64,000 nucleotides of DNA from Alteromonas macleodii ATCC 27126 (GCF_000172635.2 NC_018632.1:4464001-4528000), one strand, 5' to 3'; counted from the stretch's first letter, positions 38,903-48,745 are shown. Numbers and translations are program-made. The notes: a model not told the origin generated them from the sequence alone.

Positions 38903-39838
38903 TTCTGTGGTAATTGTATAGTCGATTATGTGTTGTTGAAGCGTATTTGCTGGAAGTAACCCCAAGGGATGATTTTTACAATTAGGCATGTCAGGGCCGA
39001 ACTGCGGTTCTATACAAACGCTCTGGTTTTTACAAAAAGGCTCACTTAAATGACCTCCGGTATAAAGCTGCATGGCAGGGTAGTCTGAAGATACTTCCAG
39101 CTTCAAATATCTATCGAAACTTTCCAAAATAGCTTTGGAGCACGAATTGGAAAAAATGAAATTGTTATCGAGAACCTCAGACCCCTTTTGTTGAGTTAAA
39201 AGATACCGCTTTGAATAGTCATATTGCGTATGTTTTACTGACTGAGGAGGGCGGATTGGTAGGCCGTTCGAATCGTTAATATTTACGTGAGTTGCACATG
39301 TGGTAAGCCACTGCTCTAAGCCACCTCGATGGCTATTAACTCCGTTAAGATTGAAGTAACTATGGGCTGACATTCCCGCGACTGTGTCTTTCTCCGAGAG
39401 TGCACTTACGCGAAGTCGAAGCCGGTTATTCTCTAATGTGTATTCAGCTGTAAGTTCTAGTGCTCCAGGGTAACCATTCCACATATCCTGAATAACTAAT
39501 TCCAGCCGTACAGCGCTCTGTGAACAACGAGTGATTTGCCATACCTGTTTATCTATTGCATTTTCCCCTCCGTGCAAATGATTAAGGCCTTCGTTGCGGT
39601 CAAGGTGCAATACTTGGCTTTCTCTAATATCTACCCTCCCATCTTTAATTCTGTTTGCAAATGGGCCAACAATTGCACCTAGGTAAAATTGGTCGGATAA
39701 ATAATCTTCTTCGTTATTGTACTTAAGCACAATCGACCGATAGCTGCCGTTTACTTGTACCTGCCAATCGAGGATGCGAGCACCAAAATCACTTATAGTG
39801 ACACGCATTGCATCAGATTTAAGTTCGATGATTTTCAT
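38900..39838 (-). CDS. Aldose 1-epimerase (galactose mutarotase family)
   Basis: A 312-residue mutarotase. It has the beta-sandwich features of the family: FGARILDWQVQVNG at the start, GPFANRIKDGRV, NHLHGG with a catalytic-type His, AHSYFNLNG with the second His, and a Glu near the C-terminus in CIEPQFGPDMPN. It interconverts alpha and beta anomers of an aldose, here most likely xylose, arabinose or glucose released by the locus. It is convergent with tal and diverges from the GH3 gene. Confidence 0.9.
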   Translation of the reverse strand: MKIIELKSDAMRVTISDFGARILDWQVQVNGSYRSIVLKYNNEEDYLSDQFYLGAIVGPFANRIKDGRVDIRESQVLHLDRNEGLNHLHGGENAIDKQVWQITRCSQSAVRLELVIQDMWNGYPGALELTAEYTLENNRLRLRVSALSEKDTVAGMSAHSYFNLNGVNSHRGGLEQWLTTCATHVNINDSNGLPIRPPQSVKHTQYDYSKRYLLTQQKGSEVLDNNFIFSNSCSKAILESFDRYLKLEVSSDYPAMQLYTGGHLSEPFCKNQSVCIEPQFGPDMPNCKNHPLGLLPANTLQQHIIDYTITTE

Positions 39839-40219
39839 AAACTATTATTTTTTGCTCTCTGTCAGCGTATATACCAAGCGTTGTTTCCACGTATACCAAT
39901 TACTTGAAAGTAACAGTGAATTTATCGGGCAATTGGTTGACGACGCCTTTTTCCTCAACCGGATTCAAAATCCCGCTCGGAGCTAACGCAGGGACTTCCG
40001 GTATTTCAACCGCGCCCTGCAAATAAACCTACTTAGCACAAGGGAAGTAGCAAACGTGCGATAGATGCCTTTTCAACAGGACAACAACATGTTAGCGCAG
40101 GATGTAAATAATCTGTTTATGAATTGTTGTAAGTCGTTTGTGTTTTTTATGCATCGCGTAGTGGTGATTATTTTTTCTGGCAGTATTACACCATCAACAA
40201 TTTTTGATGGTTTAAAGAG
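39839..40219. other. Noncoding gap with a possible gene remnant
   Basis: No intact gene is seen in these 381 bases. On the minus strand an open stretch (39900-40028) without a start codon reads with protein-like composition (EIPEVPALAPSGILNP, then LPDKFTVTFK and a stop). It looks like the C-terminal remnant of a lost gene. The right part is AT-rich and should contain the GH3 promoter. Confidence 0.35.
40190..40211. promoter_or_regulatory. Inverted repeat just before the GH3 gene
   Basis: ACCATCAA and TTGATGGT form a perfect 8-bp inverted repeat with 6 bases between; the right arm ends 8 bases before the ATG at 40220. It could be a repressor site or a leader hairpin limiting access to the weak ribosome site. 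Confidence 0.5.
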
Positions 40220-42745
40220 ATGTCAAAGGTTCATTATTTTTCTGCGTTAGCTTTTGTATTTTTGGCTTCTTCTTGCACGGGTATGGAAAAAAAGAACACA
40301 ACTATTTATCGAGAAGACGTTCCTAAAATAGAACCTAAGGCGTGGCCTTCACAGCAATCTCCAATAACGGTAAACCGTGAACACGAAAAGAAAATCGCTA
40401 CGTTACTTAATGCAATGACTGTGGAAGAGAAGGTGGGGCAGATTATTCAAGCTGACATCAATTCTGTCACCCCTGAAGAAGCTAGAGAATTTTATCTTGG
40501 CGCGGTATTGAATGGTGGAAACTCTGCGCCAGAGAAAAATAATCGTGCAGAAGCGGACATGTGGCTGGCGCTAGCTGATGAATTTTGGCTGGCCTCTACT
40601 GATAAATCTAACGGCAGAGTCGGCATTCCTTTGCTGTGGGGAAGTGACGCTGTTCACGGACATAATAATATTGTAGGAGCAACTATTTTCCCTCACAACA
40701 TTGGACTAGGAGCGGCCAACGACCCTGCACTAATGGCAAAAATAGGAAAGGTAACCGCCACTGAAATGCGAGTAACGGGGTTAGACTGGACATTTGCTCC
40801 AACCTTGGCTGTGGCACGAAATAGCAGATGGGGAAGAACCTACGAAAGCTTTTCTGAAGATCCGGCCATTGTTGCGAGCTATGCTGAACCACTCGTTTCC
40901 GGTATTCAGGGAAAAGTGAACACGGACCAGTTTTTAAATTCACATCATATTATATCAACCGCTAAACACTTTATTGGTGATGGGGGTACGCGTAATGGTC
41001 AAGACCAAGGTGACAACGTAGATGATCAGATAACAATGCGCGATGTCCACGGCGCTGGGTATCCACCCGCAATACAAGCCGGTGTGCAGGTAATAATGGC
41101 GTCATTTAATAGCTGGCACGGTATAAAAATGCATGGACACAAGACCATGCTCTCCGATGTATTGGTAGCTCAAATGGGGTTTGATGGCTTTGTAGTGGGC
41201 GACTGGAATGGGCACGGACAAGTTGAAGGCTGCACTAATGTGTCTTGTGCTAATGCGTTTAACGCAGGTCTTGATATGTTTATGGCGCCAGATAGCTGGA
41301 AGAAGCTCTATCAAAATACACTTGAGCAAGTAAAGTCAGGAGAAATTACGTTAGCTCGTTTAGATCAGGCTGTGGCCCGAATACTAAGAGTAAAACTGCG
41401 AGCAGGTCTGTTCGATGCAGGATTACCATCATCACGGCCACTAGCGGGTGACTATAAGCGTTTGGGTTCCGAATCTCATCGAGCCGTGGCGCGAGAGGCG
41501 GTCAGAAAATCACTGGTATTATTAAAGAATAACCAGCAATTAATACCGCTTAGCCCGAATCAACGTATTCTTGTGGCGGGTACAGCCGCTGACAATATTG
41601 GCCAAGCTAGTGGCGGGTGGACGTTAAGCTGGCAGGGTACAGGTAATGCCAATAGCGACTTTCCCAACGGAGAGTCAATTCTTGCCGGCATTAGATCGGC
41701 GGTAGCCGGTAGTGAGGGTACAGTCGATTATCATCCAGAGGGTGAATTTGAAGTACGACCGGATGTAGCGATCATCGTTTTCGGTGAACAACCTTACGCA
41801 GAGTTCCAAGGAGATAGACCCCACGTAGATTTCACCGATAACACTGGATTAGAACTTCTTCAAAAATTCAAGGCGTTAAATATCCCCACTGTCTCGATAT
41901 TTATTTCCGGACGACCTTTATGGGTGAATCCAGAAATAAACGCATCCGATGCGTTTGTTGCAGCTTGGTTGCCTGGAACTGAAGGCGGCGGAATTGCAGA
42001 CGTAATAATGCGTAATGAGCAAGAAAAAATTAACCATGACTTCATTGGGCGCCTAAGTTTCTCGTGGCCCAAAAAAGCCGACCATGATGTTTTGAGTGGT
42101 GAAAATGCCAACTATGACCCCTTATTCGCTTTGGGATATGGACTCTCTGTAACGGACGGTGTCAGCGTTGAACAGCTAGATGAAACCCAAGCAGAGACAA
42201 TAACCGACTATCACATATCAAACTTTTTGATTGCTGGAGCAGCGGTATCACCATGGCGATTAGTGTTGAGCGATGTCAAAGGTCGCAATCAGTACCTACA
42301 GGGAAAAAGCAGCAGTGCGGGTGGCAACATGAATGTTGAATCGGCTGATTATCTCGCCCAAGAAGATTCGGTTATTGTGAACTGGTTAGATAGAGGAAGC
42401 TTTTTAATAGAGGGAGAACCGATTGACCTTGAACGTCAGTCGAATGGTGATATGGCTCTACAGATAGACTACCAGGTGTTATCAGCAGACATACAGCGCG
42501 CCTCAATAAAGCTGGGGTGCGAAAGTCAATGCAAGTCCAACCTGGACGTGACGACAACAATACAAGCAAAAGCAGGCGGGGGATGGCAGCAAGGCTTTTT
42601 GAAACTCAGTTGTTTTGCTGATACAGGCGCTGATATGAAAAACATAAAAGTTCCTTTTGAGTTAGAGGTAATTGGCACTGCGTCCATTCAACTAAACACA
42701 ATTAAATTAGTGGCAAATCAGGGTCAGGCGAGCTGCCAGTTGTAG
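40220..42745 (+). CDS. GH3 lipoprotein (beta-glucosidase/xylosidase type)
   Basis: An 841-residue exo-acting glycosidase. A signal peptide ends in a lipobox-like FLASSC, so it is anchored in the envelope. The GH3 barrel (about residues 50-400) has GIPLLWGSDAVHGHNN, the substrate block TFAPTLAVARNSRWGRTYESFSEDP, AKHFIGDGGT, and nucleophile Asp328 in FVVGDWNGHG. The second alpha/beta domain follows (about 430-630), and the C-terminal 200 residues form a beta-rich domain. It most resembles the exo-1,3/1,4-beta-glucanase group rather than dedicated beta-xylosidases. Its product sugar cannot be decided by eye. The sugar porter starts 34 bases downstream. Confidence 0.92.
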   Translation: MSKVHYFSALAFVFLASSCTGMEKKNTTIYREDVPKIEPKAWPSQQSPITVNREHEKKIATLLNAMTVEEKVGQIIQADINSVTPEEAREFYLGAVLNGGNSAPEKNNRAEADMWLALADEFWLASTDKSNGRVGIPLLWGSDAVHGHNNIVGATIFPHNIGLGAANDPALMAKIGKVTATEMRVTGLDWTFAPTLAVARNSRWGRTYESFSEDPAIVASYAEPLVSGIQGKVNTDQFLNSHHIISTAKHFIGDGGTRNGQDQGDNVDDQITMRDVHGAGYPPAIQAGVQVIMASFNSWHGIKMHGHKTMLSDVLVAQMGFDGFVVGDWNGHGQVEGCTNVSCANAFNAGLDMFMAPDSWKKLYQNTLEQVKSGEITLARLDQAVARILRVKLRAGLFDAGLPSSRPLAGDYKRLGSESHRAVAREAVRKSLVLLKNNQQLIPLSPNQRILVAGTAADNIGQASGGWTLSWQGTGNANSDFPNGESILAGIRSAVAGSEGTVDYHPEGEFEVRPDVAIIVFGEQPYAEFQGDRPHVDFTDNTGLELLQKFKALNIPTVSIFISGRPLWVNPEINASDAFVAAWLPGTEGGGIADVIMRNEQEKINHDFIGRLSFSWPKKADHDVLSGENANYDPLFALGYGLSVTDGVSVEQLDETQAETITDYHISNFLIAGAAVSPWRLVLSDVKGRNQYLQGKSSSAGGNMNVESADYLAQEDSVIVNWLDRGSFLIEGEPIDLERQSNGDMALQIDYQVLSADIQRASIKLGCESQCKSNLDVTTTIQAKAGGGWQQGFLKLSCFADTGADMKNIKVPFELEVIGTASIQLNTIKLVANQGQASCQL

Positions 42746-42778
42746 TGCTCTTATATTAATCTTTTAGGTGGTAGTTTT

Positions 42779-44185
42779 GTGAAAGATAGCAAAGAAAAAG
42801 AAAATCTTATTTTTATTTTCCTTATTAGTGTAGTGGCTACTATCGGTGGCTTTTTGTTTGGCTTCGATAGCGGGGTAATTAACGGCACTGTCGACGGGCT
42901 GAAACTGGCTTTTAGTTCTGACTCTGTTGGCACCGGGTTCAATGTTGCCAGTATGCTGCTTGGGTGTGGAGTTGGTGCCTTCATCGCAGGAAGGCTCTCG
43001 GACATAGTAGGGCGTAAAACCGTTCTTTTGTTATCGTCTTCATTGTTTATTGCTAGTGCATGGGGGTCAGGTATAGCAATAAGCTCTACCGAATTTGTGG
43101 TTTATCGCGTTATTGGCGGGTTGGCAGTCGGAGCTGCCTCAGTGATTGCACCTGCTTATATTAGTGAAATTGCTCCAGCAAACATACGGGGTAAGCTTAT
43201 CACTATTCAACAAGTAGCCATCATTTTCGGCTTATTTAGCGCATTCGTCAGTAATTATGTTGTAGCCAATATGGCGGGGGTATCAACAGCTCCTTTTTGG
43301 TGGGGATATGAAGCATGGAGGTGGATGTTCTGGATAGAATTGTTTCCAGCCGCACTATTTCTTGCAAGCTTATTTTTCATTCCTGAAAGCCCACGTTTTT
43401 TAGTTATGAAGCAAAGCAGTAAACGAGCGCTGGCCATTTTACAGAAGTTGTATGGTCAAGAAGCAGGACAAAGAAAACTTTTGGAGATTGAAGCATCTTT
43501 AGTCAAAAAAGACCGAAAACCAAAGTTTTCAGATTTAATCGACAAAACGAGAAACCGTCTGCGTCCCATTGTATGGGTAGGTGTCGGATTGGCTACATTT
43601 CAGCAGCTTGTAGGAATAAACGTGGTTTTTTATTACGGAGCGGTGCTATGGCAAGCTGTGGGATTTTCAGAGGCTGATGCACTTTTAATTAACGTTATCT
43701 CAGGCGCTGTAAGTATCGCTGGTTGTGTTATCACCATGTTTCTCATTGACCGATTAGGGCGTAAACCTTTTCTGATTATTGGTTCAATAGGAATGTCTAT
43801 TTCTCTCGCATTCATGGTATTCACCTTCGTCAACTCATCGAGCGACATCAACGGAAATTTGATTCTTGGCGGATTAGGTAGTGTGGCGCTTATTTCCGCC
43901 AATGCTTACGTTTTCTTTTTCAATTTATCCTGGGGGCCTGTAATGTGGGTTTTACTAGGTGAGATGTTTCCTAACCAAATCAGAGGCTCTGGTCTCGCTG
44001 TAAGTGGCTTAGCACAATGGCTAGCTAACTTTGCAGTCACCATGACTTTCCCACTCATGCTAACTGGGATTGGATTGGCAGGCGCTTACAGTATCTATAC
44101 TACGTGCGCGCTTCTTTCAGTCTTTTTCGTGTTTAAATTTGTTCGCGAAACTGCAGGGAACGAGCTCGAACAAATGCAGGGCTAA
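42779..44185 (+). CDS. Sugar-porter MFS transporter (xylose:H+ symporter-like)
   Basis: A 468-residue inner-membrane transporter with about 12 helices in the sugar porter (XylE/GLUT) family. It has FGFDSGVINGT in helix 1, GRLSDIVGRKTVLL after helix 2, YISEIAPANIRGKL, PESPRFLV at the middle, QQLVGINVVFYYG in helix 7 and IDRLGRKP after helix 8. It probably takes up free xylose or glucose with protons. It starts with GTG (AGGTGG upstream) and follows the GH3 gene by 34 bases, so they form one transcript. Confidence 0.93.
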   Translation: MKDSKEKENLIFIFLISVVATIGGFLFGFDSGVINGTVDGLKLAFSSDSVGTGFNVASMLLGCGVGAFIAGRLSDIVGRKTVLLLSSSLFIASAWGSGIAISSTEFVVYRVIGGLAVGAASVIAPAYISEIAPANIRGKLITIQQVAIIFGLFSAFVSNYVVANMAGVSTAPFWWGYEAWRWMFWIELFPAALFLASLFFIPESPRFLVMKQSSKRALAILQKLYGQEAGQRKLLEIEASLVKKDRKPKFSDLIDKTRNRLRPIVWVGVGLATFQQLVGINVVFYYGAVLWQAVGFSEADALLINVISGAVSIAGCVITMFLIDRLGRKPFLIIGSIGMSISLAFMVFTFVNSSSDINGNLILGGLGSVALISANAYVFFFNLSWGPVMWVLLGEMFPNQIRGSGLAVSGLAQWLANFAVTMTFPLMLTGIGLAGAYSIYTTCALLSVFFVFKFVRETAGNELEQMQG

Positions 44186-44196
44186 TCTGTAAGGGA

Positions 44197-44219
44197 GAAT
44201 AGCCCTATTTGGGCTATTC
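44197..44219. terminator. Hairpin between the sugar porter and GH9 genes
   Basis: GAATAGCCC and GGGCTATTC form a perfect 9-bp stem with a 5-base TATTT loop. The right arm overlaps the last codons of the convergent GH9 gene, so it serves the porter transcript. Confidence 0.65.
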
Positions 44220-46694
44220 AGCAGAGCTATTTAGTAAGTCGTTAGCGGCATGTACAAGCATGATATAAGACGCTGCGATATTTATTACGTATTCATTTTG
44301 GCCCCAGAAAAATGGCCATTCTTCATTATTTTCTGGCAGGTCAGGTTTAATTATTAAAATACCCGGGACAACCCCACCAGAAATAAATGAAAAATCTGCG
44401 CGATTCATACCGTAGGCTACGCGTTTTGATACGGTGCCGACATTTGATACGAGGGAGATATCTGAATCTGGATGCGTCCCGTAGAGATAATGCAGCCCAT
44501 CATAAACAGCGTCTGGTTCGAGTAGCCCAGGAAACGCCTTGACCAAATAGTAATGATGAATAGCATCGCGTATTATCCGTCCATTTCCTGCCCATCCACC
44601 TTCTGTAATTGTGACATTAAACGGGTTAGCTTGCGTAATGTGCCTACCTTCATTCACATAGTCCTTAGCTAGCAATTCAATTTTGTGCTTATATTTATCG
44701 CCCATTAAAGGAATTAAGCGAACTAGAGTACCAATGTGCTGCGCAAAATGTGCCTCGACTTCGGGCCAAAGGGTATTAATTGCCTGCTTATACTGCTCGT
44801 CCCCCGTGCTCATCAATAGTTCTGCTGCCGCCGAAAGCTTTTCTGCGTCAAGTCGTCCTCCTGTTGTATTCCCATGATGAAACAAGAAGGGAGGGTGAGA
44901 TCGCTCTTCTTGCCAAGCTAACTCGGCTGTATTGAGCGCTTCTGTAGCGAGCTCAGGATTATGATCCCGTAGTGCACGGGCAGCAGCACTTAAAGCGGCG
45001 ATGGAGCCAAAGTTAACGGCTGAGGAGCGACTGGTAAATACCCATCTATCATCAGGGACCCCGCTGTGTTTTCCATCTGCTTGTAAAGGTGTCATTGTAG
45101 GGTTGTATACCAGATTGTCGGTCATGGTGATGCCATCACCCAAGTGCGTATACTGGGATATGTTAGGCACAATGATACCGTTTATTGCTCTGCCAAATGC
45201 TCGGTGTTGTGCAATTAGTGCTAAAGTGCCGTGCTCAATTTGCTGGAGTATGTCGGGTTTACCATCTGGCACATGAATATCAACAAACTTTCGATCGTAG
45301 TCAACAAGGGTAGTATCGCGTTTTGGCGCAAACTGATCCCATACTTCAACAAGACCTAGAACGGCTCTGTATTGCGACTGAGTACGAATGTCGTAATCTC
45401 CCGCATCATACCATCCACCAATATTTAACCCCGGTACATGCTCTAAAGGCGCGAATTGAGTATCGGTTGTCGGCCCCTGGGCATATAAATCAAAATGTTT
45501 TTGGTTGATCGGTGCCTGCAAAGCATCATCTAAGTGGGAAGCACCATGCCAAACTCTGTAGGCTTCGTTTACTAAAACATGGTCCATTTGAACCGGAAAA
45601 AAAACGTCTAAGGTTGGATGCCAGGCTTTGCTGAAAATATCTTTACTTATTCTGAACGGCGCGGTGATGGTGTCATTGTACTTAAGCTGATAAAGGCCAC
45701 TTTCACGTACCGCTGAAAAGTCGAATTTTGCATATTGATATCGTTTATATTTCCCCCAATCCATTGGTTTTTTAGACAAGACCGCGTTCTTTTCACCCGA
45801 CGGCATTATTTTAAGTAAGGAAACTAGGTTTTCGCCTATGACGTGCTTCGGGTCGAGTTCCAGTACCGCTATTTTGTTTTGATTAGGGTGGTAGCCTACC
45901 TGAGAGTGCGCAATTATTGGCGACCGTTGCCAATCCTTTATACTGCTAACGTTTAGAGACCATTCCAGCACTTTACCGCTTTTATTTGCCGGGATCATGG
46001 AGCGCGCTACAAACCACCCGTTTTGGGCCTTTGTTCTTCCATCATACAGATAGATAGGTTGCTGTTTCGACTCAATACTTATTCTGCGCTCTGCGTCTTC
46101 TGGTGCTAGGACTAAATGGTACGCGGTGGCAAGCGGCGTTGGTGCTTGTAAATCATTTTGTTCTTTTGGCCCAGAAGGGTAAAGAGGAAACGTACCGGTT
46201 GCGTCATCGGCGATAAAAGACTTATTAAAATATGCTGAAGGCATAAATTCGAGGTTAAACCCCGCCTTGTTCACTAGCTCTTCGGGTAAAGGGGCATCGG
46301 TGTGTACGCTAATGTTGAGATGCTCTTTCGTCGAAGTAACTTTGACGCTGAAATTAAATTTGTGTTCTGGATAATGTAGTGAAGCTCTAATGGCACCTTT
46401 TTCGGCATCAACATCGCGTTTGATGAAAGTCGGAATACTATCCCACTGTTCGGGAGTATCATTTAGCCTAACGTCACCATTAGTGGCGATACGCTTGCCG
46501 TGCTGAATAATTTCAATGCCACTAATCTTTGAATCGCTGAACAGCCCATCGTACCAGTTGCTATATACCAATACATTGGCTCCTGGAGCCTCAAAATACT
46601 CTGAATCATTAACTTTCATAGGGGGGGAAGTTTGCCCCTTAACTGTTAAAGCACTGATTAAAAAAACACTGCCGCACAAGAGTTTTAACCTCAT
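44214..46694 (-). CDS. GH9 glycoside hydrolase with extra N-terminal domain
   Basis: An 826-residue secreted enzyme. The signal peptide begins MRLKLLCGSVF, with AAGGA just upstream of the ATG at 46694. About 260 residues of beta-rich sequence that I cannot name follow, then a cellulase Ig-like domain (about 270-370, SQVGYHPNQNKIAVLE) and the GH9 barrel. Asp430 and Asp433 in GGWYDAGDYD are the base pair, and Glu801 in WGQNEYVIN is the acid. GH9 acts on cellulose, mixed-linkage glucan or xyloglucan, often exo-glucosidase in this Ig-GH9 arrangement. It is divergent from the beta-helix gene. In a xylan locus it may handle co-occurring beta-glucan. Confidence 0.9.
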   Translation of the reverse strand: MRLKLLCGSVFLISALTVKGQTSPPMKVNDSEYFEAPGANVLVYSNWYDGLFSDSKISGIEIIQHGKRIATNGDVRLNDTPEQWDSIPTFIKRDVDAEKGAIRASLHYPEHKFNFSVKVTSTKEHLNISVHTDAPLPEELVNKAGFNLEFMPSAYFNKSFIADDATGTFPLYPSGPKEQNDLQAPTPLATAYHLVLAPEDAERRISIESKQQPIYLYDGRTKAQNGWFVARSMIPANKSGKVLEWSLNVSSIKDWQRSPIIAHSQVGYHPNQNKIAVLELDPKHVIGENLVSLLKIMPSGEKNAVLSKKPMDWGKYKRYQYAKFDFSAVRESGLYQLKYNDTITAPFRISKDIFSKAWHPTLDVFFPVQMDHVLVNEAYRVWHGASHLDDALQAPINQKHFDLYAQGPTTDTQFAPLEHVPGLNIGGWYDAGDYDIRTQSQYRAVLGLVEVWDQFAPKRDTTLVDYDRKFVDIHVPDGKPDILQQIEHGTLALIAQHRAFGRAINGIIVPNISQYTHLGDGITMTDNLVYNPTMTPLQADGKHSGVPDDRWVFTSRSSAVNFGSIAALSAAARALRDHNPELATEALNTAELAWQEERSHPPFLFHHGNTTGGRLDAEKLSAAAELLMSTGDEQYKQAINTLWPEVEAHFAQHIGTLVRLIPLMGDKYKHKIELLAKDYVNEGRHITQANPFNVTITEGGWAGNGRIIRDAIHHYYLVKAFPGLLEPDAVYDGLHYLYGTHPDSDISLVSNVGTVSKRVAYGMNRADFSFISGGVVPGILIIKPDLPENNEEWPFFWGQNEYVINIAASYIMLVHAANDLLNSSAE

Positions 46695-46769
46695 GTTTGT
46701 TCCTTTCTTGCTACTTGTGAATTGATTTTTCATTATGCTAGTAGAAAGCGGAGCAACACATATTACTGA

Positions 46770-46800
46770 ATTTGTTAACCTCATTTCGATTATTTGTTAA
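46770..46800. promoter_or_regulatory. Direct repeat upstream of the beta-helix gene
   Basis: ATTTGTTAA occurs at 46770-46778 and 46792-46800, 22 bases apart, that is two helical turns on one DNA face. This spacing is what an AraC-family protein such as XylR would use. It lies in the GH9/beta-helix divergent region. Confidence 0.4.
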
Positions 46801-46882
46801 TAGGATGAATATAGATTCATCACCGCTCACTAACCTCTATACTGACTTTCTTTAACTTGTGAATATTAAAGGAACAGTAATC

Positions 46883-48706
46883 ATGAACATTTGGCTCCGT
46901 TTCGGACTCATCGTGATGACTTTTGGACTCAGTTCAGTCACACCTGTAAAGGCGCAATTTTCTGGTGGACCTTATGGGCCAATCTCAAAAAGCTATGCGC
47001 AGCCAAACGCTAAGACAATATATTATGTATCTCCAGAGGGACAACCTCGGGCAGATGGACTCACACTTGATAATCCCACTTCGCTTAGCTCTGCTATAAG
47101 TAAAGTAACATCGGGAGATGCAATAGTTTTAAGAGGTGGTACTTATCGCACTGGCAATTTAATACTTAATCAAGGGATAACTTTACAACCCTATAAAGAC
47201 GAAAAACCCATTTTGAAAGGAACTCAAGTAGCCTCGACCTGGGAACAAAAACAAGACAATGTGTGGGTTACAAATTGGAAAACCTTGTTTCCTTCTAAAC
47301 CTATGTTTTGGTGGCGTCAGGAGCGCCACATTGATAAAACGCCGCTACATCGATTTAATAATGACATGGTTTTTATTGATGGTGAGTTTTTACAGTCGGC
47401 TGGCAGTATCGAAGAGTTAACGCCTAATACATTTTTTGTTGATTATGAGAAGCAGCAGGTTTACATCGGTACTGATCCAAATAGTAAATTAATCGAAATC
47501 ACCGCTTACGACACAGCGCTGTTGCGTACATCGAACGACGTCCACAATAAACGAAGTGACAAGATTGGCCCTAAAATCTATGGGGTTACGTTTACTCAAT
47601 ACGCTTGGCGGGCTATCGGTATAGAAGGTAAACGAACCTTTTTACCAGAAGACGAGCCAGTAGATGAACCTGTTGGCGTTGCCGATCCTTTAACCTATGG
47701 TAAAGAGGTCATAAACACGCTACTTGAAAATGTCACCATCACATATTGCTCGCGTGTCGCAGGCTATTTTCGCGGTGACGGTTTAATAATAAGACACTCC
47801 CTGATTTCTGATACCAGTACTGAAGGTATCTATATTATTGGTTCTTCAGACGTGTTACTCGAAAAAAACATCATTCAGCGTAACGATATTGAGAACATCA
47901 CTGGTTATTATGTTTCCGCAGTGAAAATCATTAATCAAACGTACAGAGTAACAGTACGGGATAACTTGATTATTAATCATCCAACATCAAAGGGTGTATG
48001 GTACGACGTGGGAAACCGTGAAGGCCTGTTTATCGATAACTATGTCGAAAACACGCAGGCTGGGTTATCTTTTGAGATATCGGATGGCATTACGGCTGTG
48101 GGTAACGTATTTGTAAATAACGACTTAAGTGTGTGGGTGCTCAACTCAGCGAACGCCAATATTGCGCATAATACGTTTGTTAACAGTACGCTGCGATTTA
48201 CAAGAACTGCTCGAAGTGCCACAGATGACCACTTTGGTTGGCACCCCGAGACAGGGCCTGATGTATTTGAGCGAGATGGTCATACAGTAAAAAGTAATTT
48301 GTTGACGGCAGATGAGCAACATCACGGTCCTTTACTAAGTGTGGATCAAGAGGACGCTTTATGCGCCCAATACAAGAAAGCTCAACTTGCTGAACTGGAC
48401 GGAAACGCTTATGTAAAACCTGAAAATCAACAGCCGCTGATAACATTATCTACAAGTAGTTCAGAGCCCTGCAATCGTGAAATAAATACACTCGATAAAT
48501 TGCAAGACAGCACAGCTCAATATGAAACCAATGGTCAACTGATTAACGGACATCCCAGAACAGTCTTTGTCTCCCCTGACTTAAAGCGGTTTGAACTACA
48601 GCGCCATATTTCCAAAAAAGTGAATTTAGTCTTGCCAGAGAAGGTAACGAACGCTTTTGAAAATATTGGTGCGTTACCGTCGGCATCGGATAATCAAAGT
48701 CGATAA
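46883..48706 (+). CDS. Secreted right-handed beta-helix enzyme, GH120-like (candidate beta-xylosidase)
   Basis: A 607-residue secreted protein (signal peptide ending VKAQ). Residues about 40-130 hold the beta-helix opening with VSPEGQPRADG, SGDAIVLRGGTYRTG and KPILKGTQVASTWEQ. A helix core with many N-I/V-I repeats follows (LLENVTITYCS, LLEKNIIQRNDI, VRDNLIINH). Asp375 (GVWYDVG) and Glu398 (LSFEISDG) are 23 residues apart. From memory, GH120 XylC of Thermoanaerobacterium uses Asp382 and Glu405, the same spacing and nearly the same position. I infer a GH120-like or related beta-helix xylosidase. AGGAA precedes the ATG at 46883; a GTG at 46859 is an alternative start. A generic lyase or epimerase remains possible. 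Confidence 0.65.
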   Translation: MNIWLRFGLIVMTFGLSSVTPVKAQFSGGPYGPISKSYAQPNAKTIYYVSPEGQPRADGLTLDNPTSLSSAISKVTSGDAIVLRGGTYRTGNLILNQGITLQPYKDEKPILKGTQVASTWEQKQDNVWVTNWKTLFPSKPMFWWRQERHIDKTPLHRFNNDMVFIDGEFLQSAGSIEELTPNTFFVDYEKQQVYIGTDPNSKLIEITAYDTALLRTSNDVHNKRSDKIGPKIYGVTFTQYAWRAIGIEGKRTFLPEDEPVDEPVGVADPLTYGKEVINTLLENVTITYCSRVAGYFRGDGLIIRHSLISDTSTEGIYIIGSSDVLLEKNIIQRNDIENITGYYVSAVKIINQTYRVTVRDNLIINHPTSKGVWYDVGNREGLFIDNYVENTQAGLSFEISDGITAVGNVFVNNDLSVWVLNSANANIAHNTFVNSTLRFTRTARSATDDHFGWHPETGPDVFERDGHTVKSNLLTADEQHHGPLLSVDQEDALCAQYKKAQLAELDGNAYVKPENQQPLITLSTSSSEPCNREINTLDKLQDSTAQYETNGQLINGHPRTVFVSPDLKRFELQRHISKKVNLVLPEKVTNAFENIGALPSASDNQSR

Positions 48707-48745
48707 TTAACACAAGATTACAACTGCGCCGGTTAGGTAACTGAG

